64,000 bases of DNA from Halichoerus grypus (taxonomy: Eukaryota > Chordata > Mammalia > Carnivora > Phocidae), in the NCBI RefSeq assembly GCF_964656455.1, contig NC_135715.1, forward strand, positions 74,289,414-74,353,413, read 5' to 3'. Positions 59,421 to 64,000 of the stretch are shown piece by piece. Numbering within the stretch: the stretch's first letter is position 1; each line of letters opens with the position of its first letter. The position numbers and the translations under genes were made by a program. Under the pieces are notes generated by a model. It saw only the letters and a list, made by a program, of their open reading frames with translations, was not told the origin of the DNA and made no database searches.

Positions 59421-60669
59421 GGAACAAGGAAGATGGGAAAAGGAAGTAGAATGTTTATTCTCCACCTTTACATATTTTCTCTTTAAAATTTTAACCACAT
59501 AAATGCTTTATCTGTGAAAAATTTAACAGAGACAGACAGAAAGAGAGGAAGAGGGAGAGAGGGAGAAAAAAGGAGGGAATGCAAATGAGTAAATGGATTC
59601 TGGAAAGCCCAGAGCCAAATGTTCTTCAGCTCCTGGATATACAAGCAAAAGTAAAATCCTAATCTGAGTCTTTCAACCACTTTGGAAAATTCCAACCTTT
59701 TTTTTTATGATTAACTTTTTTTCATTCTGGTTCAGAACATTAGCAATGGGTCACTTTCATTCTAGAGAGCAATTGAGAGCGGGAAGTCAGTAGTCAGTTA
59801 TTCCCAAGGCCACGCCCATTGTGTAATACCCTTTGAGCCGCACCAACTCAGGAAGGGCTCCTTCAGGCAGTCCTTAGAAAACTTCCTCTGAGCCACCAAA
59901 AGGGAAGCCTTCCCACAGGAGGGCATGGCATAGGGGTACAGTTGTGGTTGTTGAAAGCAACTGCAGTTTGTCACACCAGCTGTGAGCCCCTCAGGTCTCT
60001 GGAAGTACCAGGATGCATGGCAAATCCCAAAACAGCAAAAGGCTCCTATAGCCTGGTGCCATCTTAGAAGTGAGAAAACAGAGCAGGTTAGGCTGCATGG
60101 GTTTTTGTTTTGTTTTAACCCTATTTTTCAGGCTTATAGAGAGAAAAAAAGAAGAAACAACCATGGACTTCCCTAATTATGCTGCTATGTTTACCCACAA
60201 TGGCCCCACACTCTTTGAAATTTAGAAAGTATTGAACTTGGGGCGTCCAGTGTGGTCCCCTTGGGGTTTAGAGAAGGTGTCTCTTGTGCTTAGAGCTGAC
60301 CCTTCCTGATACACGTTATTCAGGGTCTTGAACCAGGAAATTGAGACAAAGATTTTTAAAATACACACCATAAAATCTCTAAGGTGCTCTGGGAGGCCAG
60401 AGGACTGACAGGACATGCATTGTTCAACTACTGGGGAGGGACAGTTAGGGGAGCTGTATATAAGAAATGTTCACAAGCAAAACCCCTATTTTAGAAGAAG
60501 CACCTTGTTGAGTGTCTGGATAATATCAATTTTATATTAAATATATGAACAGTCCCTAAAACATGAAGAAGACTTTTTTCTTTTACCTTGCAACTTTTTT
60601 ACCCCCAATAAATTTCTTTGAAATCTGTTCCAATGAACTAAAGTGAGGCTATGATTGATTTATTCACAG
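59421..60669. other. End of intron 6, nothing recognised
   Basis: Single-copy-looking, with a purine-rich stretch (59525-59580). Ends in the acceptor 'attgatttattcacag'. Confidence 0.6.
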
Positions 60670-60758
60670 GGTGGAGGCAACAAAACTCAGAATGTCCGTG
60701 GCCGGCACACTGCACAAGATTGTCTTCCCAAATGAATCTTTCGATCAAAGCATCCCAC
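60670..60758 (+). CDS. P4-ATPase exon 7 in window: cytosolic tail
   Basis: 89 nt. G completes Arg, then 29 codons encode VEATKLRMSVAGTLHKIVF and PNESFDQSIP, leaving one base (C). The phase fits exon 6 and the frame is open. Acceptor 'tgatttattcacag'; donor CAC|gtaagt is a near-perfect splice site, so another exon probably follows. If the donor is not used, the frame reads two more codons (Arg, Lys) to TAA at 60764-60766. I see no match to the ATP8A1/2 tail, so this exon rests on splice signals and phase more than on similarity. Confidence 0.65.
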
Positions 60759-60841
60759 GTAAGTAACGTGCTATAAAGTAGGCCACAAGCTGAGACTCCA
60801 CCTACTGACATGAAGGATGAGTAATCCAATGTTAGGTGCTT
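60759..60841. other. After the last visible exon, nothing recognised
   Basis: A short stretch before an L1 piece. No further exon is apparent here. Confidence 0.5.
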
Positions 60842-61180
60842 CTTGAGGAGATTAGGCCAAGTGAGATGAGCCAGACACAAAAAGACAAGGACTTTATGAT
60901 TCCACTGATATGAGGTACTTAGAGTAGTCAAATTCATAGCAACAGAAAGGAGAATGGGGGTTTCCAGGGGATGGGGGCAGAGGGTGGTGGGAGAATGGGG
61001 ACTTGGTGTTTAATGGGTATGGAGTTTCAGTTTGGGAAGATGGAAAGAGGTCTGCAGATGGATGCTGGTGATGGTTCCACAGCACTGTAAATGTACTTAA
61101 TGTCCCTGAATTGTACACTTAAACACCATTAAGTGGTAAATTTTATGTTACATGTATTTTACCACAATTTTTTAAAAAGG
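60842..61180 (+). mobile_element. 5'-truncated old L1 3' UTR
   Basis: Matches an old L1 3' end: 'gtgagatgagccagacacaa', 'ggtttccaggggatggggg', 'aattgtacacttaaacacca' and an A/T-rich tail. The minus-strand frame at 60638-60937 is chance. Confidence 0.8.
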
Positions 61181-62110
61181 AAACTACCTGTGGTGTTTTA
61201 TATATTTTTTTAAAAGGTGAGGTAGTTCTCATAGGGCAGGAAGGTTCACCTGGATTCATCAAATTAATGTTCTTGACCTAAAACAAGTGCAGTTTCAAAG
61301 AACGCAATTCCTGGTCAACCATTCCTGAATGATAACCTCCTTAAATCTAACATCCTCATGTTTTCAAGATCCTCTTACAGACTCCCAACATGCCATTTAA
61401 GATGGAAAAGTGGTATTTGGCTCCAAATAATTTTTACCCTTAGAAAACTTGTGTACCCTTTTTGGGGGTATGATGTTAACATAGCCCACGTTGGACATGA
61501 AAACCTTTAAAAGTTATTTCATTTTCCTGTCCTTTAATAAGAAATGCATCCAGGAAGTGCCTAGATAAAAGATTTAGATCCTATGTGACTCATGTCTGAT
61601 AATGTGAGTGCTGATTACCATCCTGAGAAAGGAAACAAGTCAAACATAAAGGTAGTACAAACAAAGGAACGTGGGATATTTGCATGGAATGAGCGCTGTC
61701 CCTCTTTTCTGACCAAGGTGCTCACTGAAAGTTGTAGGATTTTAAAATTCTAGATTCTTTTATTGTCCTTTTTTCATATCTCTGAGATTTACGTGTCTCT
61801 TTCTCCTTTGCACACACACACAGTTACTTCTTCCTGTCCTGTGCCCAGGACTTTGCTTTTCCCCCTCTCCCTAGATATATTTAAGCAGAAGCAGCGGAAA
61901 GGTAACCAAAGGTAAAAAATGAACCAGGACAAGAAAATAAAAAGTACAACAGATGTCTTAAGGATTTGGGTTAACATCTCTCTGATTTTCTTTCCCAAAT
62001 GATGACCTTGATTTCTACATCTCAGAGAAAAATGGGCCAAAAATGAACTTCCAGGCGCTCTCTCCACCACCTCACCTGTCAGCTACTTCCACCCACACAC
62101 TCTGTCTTCC
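61181..62110. other. Downstream intron or intergenic sequence, nothing recognised
   Basis: Includes a short (CA)n run (61811-61823). I searched for a final flippase tail exon by motif and splice signal and saw none. Confidence 0.5.
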
Positions 62111-62798
62111 CACTTGTTTCCACAGACTGGCTTTCACGCCAGCGCGTGGCCACTGACTCCATTTGCTCTTGTGCACCCGAGAATCTCATTCCCGTCATTC
62201 TTTCCTTTGTCTCCTAGGTCACCACTTTTTCACTCTCCTCTACTAGATCATTGTCACCAGCACACAAAAGTAGAACTTTCTCCGGACCGCACATTACCCA
62301 TTAGAATGTGCTTCATGTCATTGAACTCCTTTGCAGCAACAGTTCTTGGACAAATGGTCTGTATCCATTTTCTCCAAATCCCCTTCTTGCATTCTCCCTT
62401 AAACTCACTCCATCAAGCCTTCACTCCTACCACCTAACTGACATTTCTCCAGTCAAGGCCACCAATGATGTCCAAAACTGAGCCCCTGGTCTCCTCTCCC
62501 ACCAAGCCTGCTCCACCTGCAGCCTTCACTTGAAGACAACTGCATGCTTTCAATTGCTCAAGCCAAAATTCTTGTAGTCCTTCTAATTCCTCTAACATAT
62601 TAGATGGCTCTGCCATCACATTATATTCAAAGACTGACCACTTCTCACTCATACCCCTGTTGGCACCCTGCTTTGGACCACCACCACCACCATCAGTCTG
62701 AATTTCTGTAACAATCTCTTAACAAGTCTCCTGCTTCTACCCTTGACTCTTGTACAGCAGCCAAAGTGATGCATTTAAGATCATGTCAGCACAAGCAT

Positions 62799-63019
62799 AT
62801 CAATTTTCTTTTTTTTTTTTTAAGATTTTTTATTTATTTATCTGAGAGAGAGAATGGGAGACAGAGAGCATGAGAGGGGGAGGATCAGAGGGAGAAGCAG
62901 ACTCCCCGCTGAGCGGGCAGTCCGATGCGGGACTTGATCCCAGGACTCCAGGATCATGACCTGAGCCGAAGGCAGTCGCTTAACCAACTGAGCCACCCAG
63001 GTGCCCCTAATTTTCTGCT
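62799..63019 (-). mobile_element. Can-SINE, reverse, inside L2
   Basis: SINE body about 62811-63007, with a T run, GA-rich part and 'ctgagccacccaggtgcccc'. The target duplication is short: CAATTTTCT (62801) and TAATTTTCTGC (63008). Confidence 0.94.
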
Positions 63020-63402
63020 CAAAATCCTTCAATGGCTATCTATCACATTCAATATAAAAGCCTTACAATGGCCAAAAAGGACTTATCCGGACCCTGTTAC
63101 TTTCCTGATGTCATCTAATCTTCTTCCTCCTTCATTCCACTCCAACCTCTGTGCTCTTCTTATATCAGGAATGCTCCTGCCCCAGGGCCTTTGCACTGGC
63201 TGACACTTCAGCCTAGAAAGCAAATCTTTCATATATCTGTGCTGCTCACTCTCTCATTTCCTTCTAAGTCTTTGCCCAAAAATTACCTTCTCAATGAACT
63301 CTACCTTGACCACTCTATAGCTACACAACCCCACCCCTGATTTCATTTTTTTTTTTTTGTTCATAGCTCTTTAGTATACTCTTGGGTACTATGATTAACT
63401 CT

Positions 63403-63454
63403 TTGTTATGTGCTTATTATCTTTGTTATGTGCTTATTATCTTTGTTATGTGCT
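63403..63454. repeat. 20-base tandem repeat, about 2.6 copies
   Basis: The unit CTTTGTTATGTGCTTATTAT occurs twice in full and once in part, inside the L2 3' part. Confidence 0.9.
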
Positions 63455-63679
63455 ATTATGCTTACATAATTCATCTTTATTACTAGAATGTAAGCTCTGT
63501 AAGAACAAGGATTTTTGCTTTGCTAATTTATTCCAAGAACACATGTACATAGTGGACACTCAGTACAAATCTTATGGAATGAACTAATTGACTAATGAAG
63601 TGTCCAAGCAGAATAAGTATATTAACTAATAGCCATTTCTTCTTCCATCTGTCCAATGTCAACTATTGGAAATGGACAA

Positions 63680-63930
63680 AATGGAACCAATATTTATTGA
63701 GCACATACTGTGATCTTGGCCACTGTTAAACACTGGGTCTTTATTGCACTAAATATCTGAAGCCACCATGTGGAGACAGTTATTAAATACTTGTTGAACA
63801 ACAAGTTAACTGAATGAATCCTCATTTTGCAGGGAAGGAAATGATTCAGCAAATTTCGTCACTTGCCTTAGATTATATAATTAGAAACGGGTGGAAGACA
63901 GACTGGAACTTCAGTCTGTCACATTCCAAA
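63680..63930 (+). mobile_element. MIR (old SINE)
   Basis: The order 'aatatttattgagcacatac', 'gaatcctcattttgcaggg', 'gtcacttgccttagattat' and 'cagactggaacttcagtctg' matches the MIR core and 3' part. Diverged, as expected for its age. Confidence 0.8.
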
Positions 63931-64000
63931 GTGCCACATAGTACAGCTCCATGGGAATTCAGTTGACACACGGGAATCTGATGGGCGACTGCATCCCAGC

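Larger units (their letters stand above)
3687..60758 (+). other. Gene body: 3' portion of an ATP8A-type P4-ATPase (phospholipid flippase)
   Basis: Seven exons join in frame (583 nt, 194 codons plus one base) and encode the last four membrane helices (M7-M10) and part of the cytosolic tail of a class 1a P4-ATPase. Proteins of this class work with a CDC50 (TMEM30) subunit to move phosphatidylserine and phosphatidylethanolamine to the cytosolic leaflet. Diagnostic stretches include [34 protein letters not shown] and WPTIPIAP. Introns are 14195, 2933, 2752, 7754, 22136 and 6719 bases. All splice sites are GT-AG and every phase fits. Compared from memory with the two known mammalian 8A genes, it is nearer ATP8A2 than ATP8A1, but too different to be the ATP8A2 ortholog, which is very conserved among mammals. 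The N-terminal actuator, phosphorylation (DKTG) and nucleotide domains must lie upstream of the window. It could be a live divergent paralogue or a recently silenced one; no break is seen here. Confidence 0.85.
62111..63600 (+). mobile_element. L2, long forward copy, interrupted by a SINE
   Basis: Follows L2 order over about 1.3 kb: 'acaatctcttaacaagtctc', 'cagccaaagtgatgcattta', (SINE), 'cttcaatggctatctatcac', 'cagggcctttgcactggctg', and the 3' end 'actagaatgtaagctctgta' with 'agtggacactcagtacaaat'. A 20-base unit is repeated near its end (63403-63454). Confidence 0.85.

Noticed and set aside
3687..60758. The gene is ATP8A2 itself
   Set aside because: ATP8A2 is very conserved among mammals. 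Here M7, M8, the loops and especially the tail carry too many differences from the sequence I recall, so a paralogue is the better call.
3687..60758. The exons are a processed or decayed pseudogene
   Set aside because: Introns are present, all splice sites are consensus and no stop or frameshift appears in 583 coding bases. Silencing by upstream damage cannot be excluded.
62219..62437. Possible last flippase exon after 'tgtctcctag'
   Set aside because: The sequence is L2, and the translation does not resemble any ATP8A tail.
1..64000. CRISPR array, phage or bacterial operon
   Set aside because: No spaced direct repeats, no compact genes and no ribosome binding sites. Content is mammalian repeats and introns throughout.
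1..64000. Endogenous retrovirus
   Set aside because: No paired LTRs, primer-binding site or gag/pol/env-like frames seen. The reverse transcriptase sequence here is all L1 type.

Overview
This window looks like nuclear DNA of a non-canid carnivore (bear, mustelid, seal or cat type). Twelve tRNA-derived Can-SINEs carry the head 'gcctgggtggctcag' and a CT-rich, A-rich tail. The dog-type SINE head is absent, and the young L1s have the 3' UTR typical of carnivores. The DNA is AT-rich. I see no bacterial-type genes, no CRISPR array, no rRNA and no functional tRNA.

The one host gene is the 3' part of a P4-ATPase (phospholipid flippase) of the ATP8A class on the + strand. Seven short exons lie at 3687-3765, 17961-18022, 20956-21012, 23765-23872, 31627-31715, 53852-53950 and 60670-60758. 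Each has an AG acceptor and a GT donor, and the phases join without a stop across 583 coding bases. They encode membrane helices M7 to M10 and the start of the cytosolic C-terminal tail. Helices M7-M10 look like ATP8A2, but the sequence is too different to be the highly conserved ATP8A2 itself. The tail after the conserved 'TLLEE' segment does not match ATP8A1 or ATP8A2. I read this as a divergent third ATP8A-type gene, intact as far as visible. The catalytic part lies upstream of the window, and a last exon probably lies downstream.

Most of the rest is retrotransposon. Introns 1-4 (3766-31626) hold old L1/HAL1-like pieces in both orientations, one clear nest (old L1, younger L1, SINE) at about 6.9-11.15 kb, five SINEs and two small hAT-like DNA transposon remnants. 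Intron 5 (31716-53851, 22.1 kb) is almost wholly L1. A full-length + strand L1 (33140-46352) is split by a second full-length + strand L1 (34419-40385). Next to them, in the opposite orientation, is a third L1 with a preserved 5' end (about 47.63-52.40 kb). Three SINEs sit in or beside these L1s. Intron 6 holds a SINE, L2 pieces and an old L1 interrupted by a Tigger-type DNA transposon. Beyond the last exon are an L1 3' fragment, a long L2 with a SINE in it, and a MIR.

None of the L1 copies looks able to move. One ORF1 frame is intact (303 codons), but every ORF2 has frameshifts or stops, and key endonuclease or reverse transcriptase residues are changed. Exon calls rest on motif reading and splice consensus, and repeat names on recognition of family consensus. 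No search was run.
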